Shown one piece after another: positions 7,777-16,046 of a DNA stretch of 34,155 nucleotides. Source of the stretch: Myxococcales bacterium (lineage in GTDB: Bacteria; Myxococcota_A; Bradymonadia; Bradymonadales; Bradymonadaceae); the NCBI GenBank assembly GCA_007119175.1, contig SKQC01000139.1, positions 1 through 34,155 of the forward strand, read 5' to 3'. Every line of letters begins with the position of its first letter. Within the stretch, counting starts at the first letter, position 1. Made by a program: the position numbers and the translations under genes. Below the pieces are notes generated by a model that saw nothing but the letters and a program-made list of their open reading frames with translations, was not told the DNA's origin and did no database searches.

Positions 7777-9619
7777 TTCAACCCCGACCGATCCGAATAT
7801 CAATACCCTCTGGGCTCGGCTGATCGTCGACGAATTTGCCCGCTGTGGACTTCGCCGCGTCTGTATTTCGCCGGGCTCGCGTTCCACGCCACTGGTCGTC
7901 GCCTTCGCTGCCCACCCCGACATCGACGATATCTCGATCATCGATGAGCGCTCGGCAGGGTTTTTCGCGCTCGGCCTGGCTCGCGCAGAGAAGAGGCCCA
8001 CCGCTCTGGTCTGCACGTCGGGGACGGCGGCCGCCCACTACATGCCCGCCCTCTGCGAGGCATTCCACAGCGAATTGCCACTTCTGATATTGAGCGCTGA
8101 CCGCCCGCGGCGCCTCCAGGATTGCGGCGCCTCGCAGGCGATGGACCAGATCAAATTATACGGTGACAAGGTGCGTTGGTTTCACCAGATGGGTCGCCCG
8201 GAGGCGACGGCAGACAATCTTCGCTACGCCCGGGCGACGGCCTGTCGGGCCTTTGCCCGCGCCACGGGACCTGTGGCCGGTCCGGTCCATCTCAATATCC
8301 CGTTTCGAAAGCCCCTGGAGCCCATCGATGTCGGCGCCGACCACCGCGATAGAATCCCCGAAACATTGTTTCGGGAAGCGGCGCTCGCCGTCGAAGGGCG
8401 AGAGGTTGGCCGCCCCTTTATCACCATCGAGCGGGCCCGGCGCCGAGCCGACGAGGCGATCGTGGAATCGGCGGCGGAGTTTTTTGAAAATGCCGAACGA
8501 CCGCTAATTTTGGCCGGGGCCGATCATGGGGCACAGCGCTATTCAGCGGCCCTCTGTGCGCTGGCCCGGCGAGCCAAGATCCCGATCATCGCTGAATCGA
8601 CCGCCGGGCTTCGTGGGCTCGACGACGATGGCGGCGTCGTATTCGGCACCGGCGATTTTTTGTTCGAGAGCTCGTTATACGACAACGCCGGAAGACCGGA
8701 TCTGCTCATTCGCACTGGTCGAGCGCCAATCTCTTGGTCGATCCAGCGACGCCTCGACACCTGGGCCGACGTCCCCCAGCTCGCCGTGAGTTGCCGAGAA
8801 GAGCTTGCTGCTCCCGGGCATCTGGTGGGCCGCCAGATCATCGCCGACGAGCGCACCTTATTTGAGACAATCGCCGCGCAGCTTCCCGAAAAGCCGGCGT
8901 CCCAGTGGTTAAATTGCCATCGAGGGGCCGACGAATCGGCGTCGGCCGCGCTGGAGCGAATTCTACAAAACTCAGAGGGCGCCCATAGCAGCGCTCATAT
9001 CTGGCATGCCCTGGGCGAGTCGCTTCCAGATGGGGCCAGTCTCTTCGTGTCCAACAGCATGCCGATTCGCGATATCGACAGCTTTATGTCTCGCTGTCCG
9101 ACCGGCGTCGACGTCACTTTTAACCGCGGTCTAAACGGCATCGACGGGGTGGTGTCCACCGGTCTGGCCGTGGCCAAAGCCAGACAGGAAGAGAGTGGAA
9201 ATCCGACGGTCATAGTGGTCGGCGATGTGGCCCTTCGCCATGATCTGTCGGCTCTGAGGCTTGCCGACGAGTTGTCGATCGACGCCACCATCGTGGTGCT
9301 CGACAACGATGGGGGAGCGATCTTCGAGATGCTCCCCATCGCCGACTTCGACGGTGTCTATGAAGAGCATTTCGCCACGGGCGGACGCCGCCGACTCGAC
9401 GACGGCTGCGTCGCCCCGCTGGCCTGCGTTCAACCTGCAGATTGCGATGAGTTTCGGCGCGCACTCCACCAGAGCATCGAGGAGCCGGGTACCCAGGTGG
9501 TGCTGATGCGCACCGACCGTTCAGGGGATATCGCCTTTCGCCGACGGACGCTCAGCAGGGTCGCCGACCACATCAATGCCGAGCTCACAGAACAGACACA
9601 GACTTCGACATTGCCATGA
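7769..9619 (+). CDS. menD: SEPHCHC synthase (MenD), ThDP-dependent
   Basis: This enzyme adds the succinyl-semialdehyde unit from 2-oxoglutarate to isochorismate using thiamine diphosphate. Motifs in the 616-residue product: CISPGSRSTPLVVAFAAHP (32-50), IIDERSAGFFALGLA with E60 as the likely ThDP-activating glutamate, CTSGTAAAHYMPALCEAFHS, ILSADRPRRLQDCGASQAM, and the ThDP-Mg motif beginning GDVALRHD and ending LDNDGG at about 485-515. I chose the GTG start at 7769 because GGAGG at 7758-7762 lies six bases upstream and the product then begins near the family N-terminus. Longer upstream starts would run deep inside menF. It overlaps menF by eight bases and menA by four. Confidence 0.95.
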   Translation: MSNSTPTDPNINTLWARLIVDEFARCGLRRVCISPGSRSTPLVVAFAAHPDIDDISIIDERSAGFFALGLARAEKRPTALVCTSGTAAAHYMPALCEAFHSELPLLILSADRPRRLQDCGASQAMDQIKLYGDKVRWFHQMGRPEATADNLRYARATACRAFARATGPVAGPVHLNIPFRKPLEPIDVGADHRDRIPETLFREAALAVEGREVGRPFITIERARRRADEAIVESAAEFFENAERPLILAGADHGAQRYSAALCALARRAKIPIIAESTAGLRGLDDDGGVVFGTGDFLFESSLYDNAGRPDLLIRTGRAPISWSIQRRLDTWADVPQLAVSCREELAAPGHLVGRQIIADERTLFETIAAQLPEKPASQWLNCHRGADESASAALERILQNSEGAHSSAHIWHALGESLPDGASLFVSNSMPIRDIDSFMSRCPTGVDVTFNRGLNGIDGVVSTGLAVAKARQEESGNPTVIVVGDVALRHDLSALRLADELSIDATIVVLDNDGGAIFEMLPIADFDGVYEEHFATGGRRRLDDGCVAPLACVQPADCDEFRRALHQSIEEPGTQVVLMRTDRSGDIAFRRRTLSRVADHINAELTEQTQTSTLP

Positions 9620-10515
9620 GTACAGCCACAGATATCCGACCGGGGACGTTCGCCGCCTGGGTGGTGGCCATGCGCCCCAAAACGCTGGCGGCGGCCGCCG
9701 TGCCCGTCGTGGTGGGCAGCGCCGTGGCTTATCACCATGAGGCCCTGGCCATACTTCCCGCACTGGCAGCTCTGTTGGGCGCATTTCTGATTCAGATCGG
9801 CACCAATTTCGCCAATGATTATTTCGACTTCCAGAGCGGCGCCGACAACGAGGACCGACTGGGCCCGACCCGTGCCGTTCAGGCGGGACTACTGTCTGAG
9901 CGGGCTGTCCGGTGGGCGACGGGGCTGACCTTTTTGGCCGCCGCCGCCGTCGGGAGTTATCTGATCTTCATCGGTGGCTGGCCGATCGTTGTCATCGGCA
10001 TTGCTTCCATCTTGTCGGGCCTCGCCTATACGGGCGGCCCCTACCCACTGGGCTATCACGGGTTGGGGGATCTCTTTGTCTTCATCTTTTTCGGGCTCAT
10101 CGCCGTCACGGCAACCCACTACGTGCAGGCTTTGACCTGGTCTGCCGAGGCTCTGGTGGCCGCCGTGCCGATCGGCTTGTTGTCGACGGCGATTCTGGTG
10201 GTCAATAATTATCGCGATATCGATACCGACCGCCAGGCGGGAAAGCAGACCCTTGCCGTCCGTCTGGGGCGGCGCCTCACGAGGTGGCAATACGGGGCAT
10301 TGCTCCTGGCCTCCTATGCTATCCCGGTGGTGCACTGGCAATTCTTTGACCACTCGATCGCGATTTTGCTTCCCCTCTTGAGCCTTCCCCTGGCCGGGGT
10401 CGCCCTTCGACGAATGTGGCGGCTGCAGGGGTCGGCGCTCAACGATCTCCTGGCCTTTACGGCCGGTCTTCTGGCCGTCTTCGGGTTTCTATACGCCATG
10501 GGATTCGCGCTGTGA
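9616..10515 (+). CDS. menA: 1,4-dihydroxy-2-naphthoate polyprenyltransferase (MenA)
   Basis: This is an integral-membrane UbiA-superfamily prenyltransferase of 299 residues. It attaches the polyprenyl tail to dihydroxynaphthoate to give demethylmenaquinone. The first Asp-rich motif is NFANDYFDFQSGAD (residues 64-77) and the second is NNYRDIDTDRQAGKQTLAVR (from about 196); together they bind Mg-diphosphate. Eight or nine hydrophobic segments can be traced. The start codon overlaps the menD stop in an ATGA arrangement. The same arrangement, with GTG, links it to menC. Confidence 0.95.
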   Translation: MSTATDIRPGTFAAWVVAMRPKTLAAAAVPVVVGSAVAYHHEALAILPALAALLGAFLIQIGTNFANDYFDFQSGADNEDRLGPTRAVQAGLLSERAVRWATGLTFLAAAAVGSYLIFIGGWPIVVIGIASILSGLAYTGGPYPLGYHGLGDLFVFIFFGLIAVTATHYVQALTWSAEALVAAVPIGLLSTAILVVNNYRDIDTDRQAGKQTLAVRLGRRLTRWQYGALLLASYAIPVVHWQFFDHSIAILLPLLSLPLAGVALRRMWRLQGSALNDLLAFTAGLLAVFGFLYAMGFAL

Positions 10516-11663
10516 AATCGCCACTTCAACAAAAATTTCGCATTCCCGCTATGGACTGGCGAGTGTTGAGGCTTAGGCTCGCCAAACCGCTGGTGACGAG
10601 TCACCAAACCGTAAGCGACCGGGCGATATTGGTGCTCTCAGTGACGGTGGATATGGGCGGGAGCACAGCCGTGGGATACGGAGAGGTGGCGCCCCTGGCG
10701 GGATGGACTTCGCTCTCCGTAGACCACGCCGTCCAGGTGCTCTCGACGATGGCGCAATCTCCGGCGTGTCAAAAGCCCTTCAGGCTCGCCAATGACGGGC
10801 TCAACGAGATGTTTTCAGGCCTGCGGGATACGCCTTCTGTGCGCTTTGGCCTGGAACTCGCGCTATTGGACGCCCTGGCGCGCCATGCCGACTGTCCTCT
10901 CCGCGAAGTGCTGGCGCCGCCGGGACATAGGCCATCGGATCGCGTCGAATTGCAATACGCCTGCGGCATCGCCGACATAGACGAGACCGTCGAACGTGCC
11001 GGCAGAGCTGTCGAATCCGGCTATTCGCACTTAAAGCTCAAGGTCGGGGCATCAGATCTGGACGCCGAAGTGCGTCGCCTGAAGGCGGTCCGAAAAGAGG
11101 TTGCCGAGCTCGGCCTTCGCCTCGACGCCAACGGGGCCTTCGATTTTTCGGAGGCCCGGCGCTTTATCGATCGCACGGAAGCGCTGGGGATCGACTTATT
11201 CGAGCAACCGCTGGCGGCAGCAGATCTAAGTGGTCTCAATAAATTGGCCGACATCTCAGCCATCGATATCGGGGCCGACGAAAGCTGCGCGCCCATCGCC
11301 CGTGCTCGCCAACTCATCGAGGCTGGGCGTATCGATGCCCTGGTCATCAAACCGGCCGCCGTCGGGGGCCTGCTGCCCACCATCTCGCTCATCGAAGCCG
11401 CCCGGGAGCGCAATATTCGCGTCGTGCTCAGCACCTTGCTCGAGTCCGCCATCGGACGCCGAGCCATCGCTGAACTCGCCGCCGCCCATCCGTATATTGC
11501 GGGTCCCCAGGGGCTCGCCACGGGCGACTGGTTTGTCACCGATGTGACCGACACACCGGATTCCATCGCGGACGGCCACTGGCTTTTAGACGGCCAGCCG
11601 GGCATCGGTTTTTCGCCGCGAGTTGAGGGCCAACCCTGTTTCGACGCGGGAGGCCCGTCGTGA
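10512..11663 (+). CDS. menC: o-succinylbenzoate synthase (MenC)
   Basis: This enolase-superfamily enzyme dehydrates SHCHC to o-succinylbenzoate. Expected catalytic residues are all present in the 383-residue product: HLKLKVG (K175, K177), RLDANG (D205), FEQPL (E231), GADES (D256) and the late lysine in VIKPAAVGG (K280). The GTG at 10512 overlaps the menA stop by four bases and is preferred for coupling, although no clear Shine-Dalgarno is visible. An ATG at 10551 (AMDWRVLRL) is an alternative and would remove 13 residues. The frame also opens further upstream inside menA, which is not plausible as a start. Confidence 0.93.
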   Translation: MKSPLQQKFRIPAMDWRVLRLRLAKPLVTSHQTVSDRAILVLSVTVDMGGSTAVGYGEVAPLAGWTSLSVDHAVQVLSTMAQSPACQKPFRLANDGLNEMFSGLRDTPSVRFGLELALLDALARHADCPLREVLAPPGHRPSDRVELQYACGIADIDETVERAGRAVESGYSHLKLKVGASDLDAEVRRLKAVRKEVAELGLRLDANGAFDFSEARRFIDRTEALGIDLFEQPLAAADLSGLNKLADISAIDIGADESCAPIARARQLIEAGRIDALVIKPAAVGGLLPTISLIEAARERNIRVVLSTLLESAIGRRAIAELAAAHPYIAGPQGLATGDWFVTDVTDTPDSIADGHWLLDGQPGIGFSPRVEGQPCFDAGGPS

Positions 11664-13132
11664 ATCACTGGATAGGCCAACACAAAAACGAGCGCCCCCA
11701 TGACGCCGCCTTTTATGTCGGCCAGCGATGCATAAGCTACGGTGAGCTGGCCCATGAGGCTAGCAGCCTCGCAGCAGGCCTTGCTGAGCTCGGCATTGGC
11801 CTCGGCATTCGGGTCGGTGTGCAGGGGGCGAATAGCGCCGATTGGATCTTCGCTCTTCACGCCATCTGGTGGCGCGGCGCCACGGTGGTGCCATTGCACG
11901 ACCGACTCGGCAGGGAGGCGCTACAACGTCACGTCGAGGCCGCCGATGTGGACCTTTTGCTCTCGGAAGAAGCCCCTTCGGCGGTGGCGAAAGAGGTGAG
12001 CCATTGCACCTTCAACGAGCTCCGAGAACTGGGCTGTGATCCCATCGGCGCCGAAGAGATGGACGCCAGTGATGTGGCGACGATTCTGCTCACCTCGGGT
12101 AGCACGGGCACGCCCAGAGCGGTGCCGGCCACGGTCGAAAATCACATGGCCAGCGCCAATGCCTCTGCAAAGCGACTCGGCAGGAGAGCGGACGATCGCT
12201 GGCTATGCGTGCTGCCACTATGCCATATCGGCGGGCTCGCCATCGCCATTCGAAGCGCGATCTACGGCACGTCCTTCGACCTGATGAAGTCTTTCGACAC
12301 ATCGTCTGTGGCGCATCGGCTGGTGAACCAGCCGATCACGCTGGCCTCGTTCGTGCCGACCATGCTGCGGCGGCTGCTCGACGACTATGAAAATGCCTTC
12401 GATACCTCGTTGCGAGCGGTGCTGGTCGGCGGCGGCCCGGCCGGCGGCGACGAGCTTCGGCGCGCCCGCCGACGGGGGCTTCCCGTGGTCTCTACCTATG
12501 GGATGACCGAGGCATGCTCCCAGCTCGCCACGCTCGCTCCCGACGCACATGCAAGCCGGCTCCACACCGCCGGCCGGCCTCTGCCGGGCGTGGAATTGAT
12601 GATCGCCAACGACGAGCGCCGCCCAACCCCAGCGGGCACGCCGGGCATGTTGTGGGCCCGGGGATCCATGCTCTGCGATGGCTACCTGGAGATGCCCGAT
12701 GACAGGGCGCCCGATTCCTTCGTTGACGGCTGGTTTCGCACCGGTGATATCGGGAGCCTCGACGATGACGGTTTTCTGACGATTCATTGCCGAGCCGGCG
12801 ACCGTATCATCACGGGCGGCGAAAATGTGGATCCCCGCGAGGTCGAGGCTGTGCTTCGCGCCGTCGACGGCGTCGAGGACGTGGCCGTCCTGGGCGTCGA
12901 CGACGAGCACTGGGGCCAGCTCGTCGCCTGCGCCGTCGTCGCCAGCCAGCAGCTCCACCCTCGACTCGTAGAGGTCAGCCGCCAGCGTTTGGCGTCGTTT
13001 CAGATCCCTCGACGCTGGTCATTTATGCCCCGTCTTCCGAAGACGGCGAGCGGCAAGATCGACGGCATGCGCCTTCGAGAGCAGATGGCGTCTCACCAGC
13101 GTGATACCCTTTGCAGCGAAGATACCCCGTAG
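11660..13132 (+). CDS. menE: o-succinylbenzoate-CoA ligase (MenE)
   Basis: This ANL-superfamily acyl-CoA synthetase activates o-succinylbenzoate with ATP and CoA, supplying the MenB substrate. In 490 residues: the P-loop-like ILLTSGSTGTPRAV (142-154), STYGMTEACSQLATL, the hinge region GWFRTGDIGSLDDDGF, and the C-terminal KTASGKIDGMRLR with K466 as the likely catalytic lysine. The GTG start at 11660 overlaps the menC stop by four bases, with a GGGAGG about seven bases upstream. Seventeen bases separate its stop from the DAHP synthase start. Confidence 0.94.
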   Translation: MNHWIGQHKNERPHDAAFYVGQRCISYGELAHEASSLAAGLAELGIGLGIRVGVQGANSADWIFALHAIWWRGATVVPLHDRLGREALQRHVEAADVDLLLSEEAPSAVAKEVSHCTFNELRELGCDPIGAEEMDASDVATILLTSGSTGTPRAVPATVENHMASANASAKRLGRRADDRWLCVLPLCHIGGLAIAIRSAIYGTSFDLMKSFDTSSVAHRLVNQPITLASFVPTMLRRLLDDYENAFDTSLRAVLVGGGPAGGDELRRARRRGLPVVSTYGMTEACSQLATLAPDAHASRLHTAGRPLPGVELMIANDERRPTPAGTPGMLWARGSMLCDGYLEMPDDRAPDSFVDGWFRTGDIGSLDDDGFLTIHCRAGDRIITGGENVDPREVEAVLRAVDGVEDVAVLGVDDEHWGQLVACAVVASQQLHPRLVEVSRQRLASFQIPRRWSFMPRLPKTASGKIDGMRLREQMASHQRDTLCSEDTP

Positions 13133-13149
13133 TTGGCCCAGGAGGTCAT

Positions 13150-14037
13150 ATGTCCGAACCCGAATCGACAATCCACGCCGCCGGTTGCGAAGCCGACGAC
13201 GCCGTCAAATTACCGCTAATAGGACGCCGCGCCGACACAGCGCGCAAGGTGGTCTGCATCGGCGATGTGCCCTTCGGCGGCGATCGATTCGCCGTCATCG
13301 CCGGCCCCTGCGCTGTGGAGTCGAAGTCGATGCTCGACGCCACCGCCGAGGCCGTGGCCCAGCGAGGCGCAAATGTCCTGCGCGGCGGGGCATTTAAGCC
13401 TCGCACCTCGCCCTACAGCTTTCAGGGCGTCGGTCTTAAGGGGGTGGAGATGATGCACAGGACCTCCCGCGAACAGGGCATCCCCTTTGTCACGGAGGTG
13501 ATGGCACCGTCGCTGGTCGAGGAGATGGCTCCCCTGGTCGACGCCTTTCAGATCGGGGCTCGAAATATGCAGAATATTCCGCTTTTGCAGGCCGTCGGTG
13601 GCACGGATCGACCGGTGGTTTTAAAGCGCAATTTCGGGGCCAGCGTCACGGAGTGGTTGCTCGCCGCAGAGCATATCGCCTGCGCGGGAAATGATGCCAT
13701 TATTCTCTGCGAGCGGGGGATCCGAAGTTTCGGCGACGAGACGCGCTTTACCCTCGATGTGGCGGGCGCCATGTGGGCGAGGCGCCGGTCGCGGCTCCCC
13801 GTGATCTTCGACCCCTCTCACGCCATCGGCATCCCGGCACTGCTCGCCCAGGCTGCCTCGGCAGGACTGGCGGCCGGTCTCGACGGGGTGATGGTCGAGG
13901 TTCACCCGCGCCCGGAAGCCGCAAAATGCGACGGCGAACAGGCACTGACGACCGATCAATTTGCGGCGCTTATCGACCGCCTCCACGCCTTTGCCGTGGA
14001 GCGGCCGCTGCACCCCACCTCCAGGTCCCACTCGTAG
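13150..14037 (+). CDS. aroF: 3-deoxy-7-phosphoheptulonate (DAHP) synthase, type I beta
   Basis: This enzyme condenses phosphoenolpyruvate and erythrose 4-phosphate, the first step of the shikimate pathway to chorismate. The KDO8P-synthase-like family signatures are visible: VIAGPCAVESKSML, GANVLRGGAFKPRTSPYSFQ, FQIGARNMQNIPLL, VLKRNFGAS, LCERGIRSFGDETRFTLDV and FDPSHAIG. ATG 13150 follows AGGAGG at 13140-13145 with a short four-base spacer. The product is 295 residues. The N-terminal stretch of about 50 residues may correspond to the short ferredoxin-like regulatory extension of some members, but it is not recognisable. As last gene of the men operon it probably raises chorismate supply when menaquinone is made. 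It is convergent with the mtfA-like gene, 20 bases away. Confidence 0.93.
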   Translation: MSEPESTIHAAGCEADDAVKLPLIGRRADTARKVVCIGDVPFGGDRFAVIAGPCAVESKSMLDATAEAVAQRGANVLRGGAFKPRTSPYSFQGVGLKGVEMMHRTSREQGIPFVTEVMAPSLVEEMAPLVDAFQIGARNMQNIPLLQAVGGTDRPVVLKRNFGASVTEWLLAAEHIACAGNDAIILCERGIRSFGDETRFTLDVAGAMWARRRSRLPVIFDPSHAIGIPALLAQAASAGLAAGLDGVMVEVHPRPEAAKCDGEQALTTDQFAALIDRLHAFAVERPLHPTSRSHS

Positions 14038-14057
14038 CGGCGTCCGGTCGGTTGTCC

Positions 14058-14780
14058 CTATACCGGGTGAACGCCGAAATAATCGGCCAGTACATCGTAG
14101 AGGTCGGGCGCACATTGCTTGAGCTGCTCCGGTGTTTCAAAAAACGCCTCGGTGGCCACGGCGAAAAACTCCGCTTCGTTTTTCGCCCCGTAAGAGCGCA
14201 GACAGCCCTGAAAGGGGGCCTCACGCAGGTTGGCGAAATGACGCCCCATCACCTCTGCCCACCGCGGGTAATCGCGGCCCCTCTCCAGTAGAGGCGTGCC
14301 GTCGAAGGTGCCACTTTCAGCATCTAAGACGTGAGCAAATTCATGGATCCCCGTATCCCGGGCGTCGTCGGGAATGGCAATTCCCTTTTCCACGGCGTCC
14401 CAGCTCAATACCAGGGTGCCGAAGTTATGGGCCTGACCCATCACCACTTTCCGCTCTTCTCCAGGGTGCAGGTAGTGGGAGGGATAGATAACGATCTCTG
14501 TGAGGCGGTTATACACCGAAAGGGGCAGCTTTCGGGCAATGCGGGCGGCGGCAGCAGAGATCACCACCTTCATCGGCTCCGTCACCTCCAATCCGCCGGC
14601 TCCCTCCCAGTGCTTTTCCCACAAAAAGACCTTTAAATGAGTCTCGAATGGCCGGCGCTCCTCATCATCGAGTTTTTCGTAAAACTCATAGCGCTCCTCT
14701 AAAATAGTGCGCCAATGGTCGGGAAACGGCCGGCGTTTCAGGCGTCGTCGGCGCCACGATCTGTACAGCCAGGTGATCAT
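14058..14780 (-). CDS. mtfA: MtfA-like zinc-dependent peptidase
   Basis: This 240-residue product matches the MtfA (DgsA anti-repressor) family of cytosolic zinc aminopeptidases. In E. coli, MtfA binds the glucose repressor Mlc and so affects sugar-uptake genes. Seen here: GIHEFAHVLD with the HExxH zinc site (H146, E147, H150), and NEAEFFAVATEAFFE (about 207-221) carrying the third zinc ligand. Spacing and length fit the family closely. GGAGG lies six bases before the ATG, within the end of the upstream lipoprotein gene, so the two are probably co-transcribed. No Mlc homologue is in the window, so the partner in this organism is unknown. Confidence 0.88.
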   Translation of the reverse strand: MITWLYRSWRRRRLKRRPFPDHWRTILEERYEFYEKLDDEERRPFETHLKVFLWEKHWEGAGGLEVTEPMKVVISAAAARIARKLPLSVYNRLTEIVIYPSHYLHPGEERKVVMGQAHNFGTLVLSWDAVEKGIAIPDDARDTGIHEFAHVLDAESGTFDGTPLLERGRDYPRWAEVMGRHFANLREAPFQGCLRSYGAKNEAEFFAVATEAFFETPEQLKQCAPDLYDVLADYFGVHPV

Positions 14781-14796
14781 AGAGTGCCTCCATCGG

Positions 14797-15891
14797 CTAC
14801 CACTGATCGGAGGGAAGTCGCCAATTTCCGCTGGCCATGATGGTCACGGCCACAGAGTCGCCCTCGGCGACCAGGTGCTGGGAGCCCGGATCGACGTAGA
14901 CGTTGACCAGCATGCCCGATCGATCCGTAGAACTATTGCGCGGCACAGCCAGCGCCGGCCAGTATACGTCGGTGGTCTTCGTGCTGATGCCAAATTGGAC
15001 GGTGCGATGATTTCCGTGGTGCTGCTCAAAGCGAAATGGCCACACAAATTCCATTCTAAATCGGGGCTGATTTCCGCCCACGGCGTAGGCCGGGATGCGC
15101 ACTGTGCCGTTGGTCAGGTGCGCCGAGCCATCGGCGCGGCGCTCCCAGGCAAAGCCGGTTCGACTCGTCGTCCCCGGCGTGTGTTCCGGATCGCCGTGCG
15201 TATAGCCGGTGACGGCGTCGGGCAGGCGAGTCAGCTTGAATTGATCGTCGCCGACGCGCACGAATTCGAGCAACTCGAAGAGCGCCGCGTTATCGCCCTG
15301 CCAGTCATTGGCGTTCGGCGTGGCTCGATATGAAAGCTCGGCATTGGCGGCGGCAATAATCGCCTCGCCGTGTTGAAATTCCACCATATTGCCGAGCGCG
15401 TCAGTGCCGTGGCCGCCGGGTCCGTCGCTATCACCTATGGTGCGGGGAACCTCGATGAGAACGGTCTGGCCTTCGCCGATCACACCGGAGGCCATAGAAT
15501 CGATGACCACGTCGCTATCCCCCTCCCAGTCCACCACCACATAGCTGCCCTGTGGTCCGTCATTGACCAGCGATTCCGGTGTCTGCGTGACCTTCCCCCC
15601 GGAGGACGACGATTCGCCATTGGCCGACTCGGGACGATTATTGAGATCCTCATAATCACCGCTGGTGGCCACCTCCGCCAGCGTCGGGCTGCCGAGGAGA
15701 CTGTCGTAGTGGCCATCAAAGAGATCGGGGCGATTGTTCAGATCCTCGTAATCACCGCTGGTGGCGACCGTTGCGAGATCTAAATCGTCGCCCCCGCCAG
15801 GCTCGTCGCTGTCGCAGGCCAGCAAGATGATGGCGACCGCGCCCAGCACAAATATGCGGTGATTGAGGTGACGAATGATGGGGGCACTCAT
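14797..15891 (-). CDS. Lipoprotein with two tail-fibre-style repeats, function unknown
   Basis: This is a 364-residue predicted lipoprotein. A signal peptide ends in the lipobox LLAC (C26), followed by an acidic linker. Two near-identical 16-residue units, VATSGDYEDLNNRPDL and VATSGDYEDLNNRPES, occur about 34 residues apart, with DLFDGHYDSLLGSPTLAE between them. This 'ATSGxYxDLxNxP' pattern is common in phage tail fibres and trimeric spike stalks. The rest contains VVVDWEGDSDVVIDSMA and a C-terminal beta-rich region (FRMEFVWPFRFEQHHGNHRT, VNVYVDPGSQHL). I do not recognise that part, but it could be a receptor-type domain. AGGAG lies six bases before the ATG. It lies downstream of an SLC13 permease and 16 bases upstream of mtfA. 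A trimeric surface protein is possible; function is not known. Confidence 0.8.
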   Translation of the reverse strand: MSAPIIRHLNHRIFVLGAVAIILLACDSDEPGGGDDLDLATVATSGDYEDLNNRPDLFDGHYDSLLGSPTLAEVATSGDYEDLNNRPESANGESSSSGGKVTQTPESLVNDGPQGSYVVVDWEGDSDVVIDSMASGVIGEGQTVLIEVPRTIGDSDGPGGHGTDALGNMVEFQHGEAIIAAANAELSYRATPNANDWQGDNAALFELLEFVRVGDDQFKLTRLPDAVTGYTHGDPEHTPGTTSRTGFAWERRADGSAHLTNGTVRIPAYAVGGNQPRFRMEFVWPFRFEQHHGNHRTVQFGISTKTTDVYWPALAVPRNSSTDRSGMLVNVYVDPGSQHLVAEGDSVAVTIMASGNWRLPSDQW

Positions 15892-15998
15892 GATATTCTC
15901 CTGATTTCATCGATATTGGCCCAAAAGAGCCTATCCCAACGCGATAGCGTCTGCCCAGAGGCCCCCAAATAGGAATCGATAAACGCGCATGAGTCATT

Positions 15999-16046
15999 GA
16001 CCGGTTGGGGGTTGGGTGACCATGATCACCCAACCCCCAACCGGTC
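15999..16046 (-). terminator. 21-bp perfect inverted repeat immediately after the permease stop
   Basis: Arms at 15999-16019 and 16026-16046 are exact 21-base reverse complements around a six-base loop (CCATGA). On the minus strand the hairpin starts at the base following the TGA stop of the 16047-17861 permease. No T-run follows on the minus strand, so it is not a textbook rho-independent terminator. It could still stop or attenuate transcription into the lipoprotein gene, or protect the 3' end of the permease mRNA. Confidence 0.65.

Noticed and set aside
6919-8016. 365-codon open frame on the minus strand
   Set aside because: It lies entirely opposite menF and menD, whose motifs are clear; its translation has no recognisable family features. 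It is a by-product of GC-rich coding DNA.
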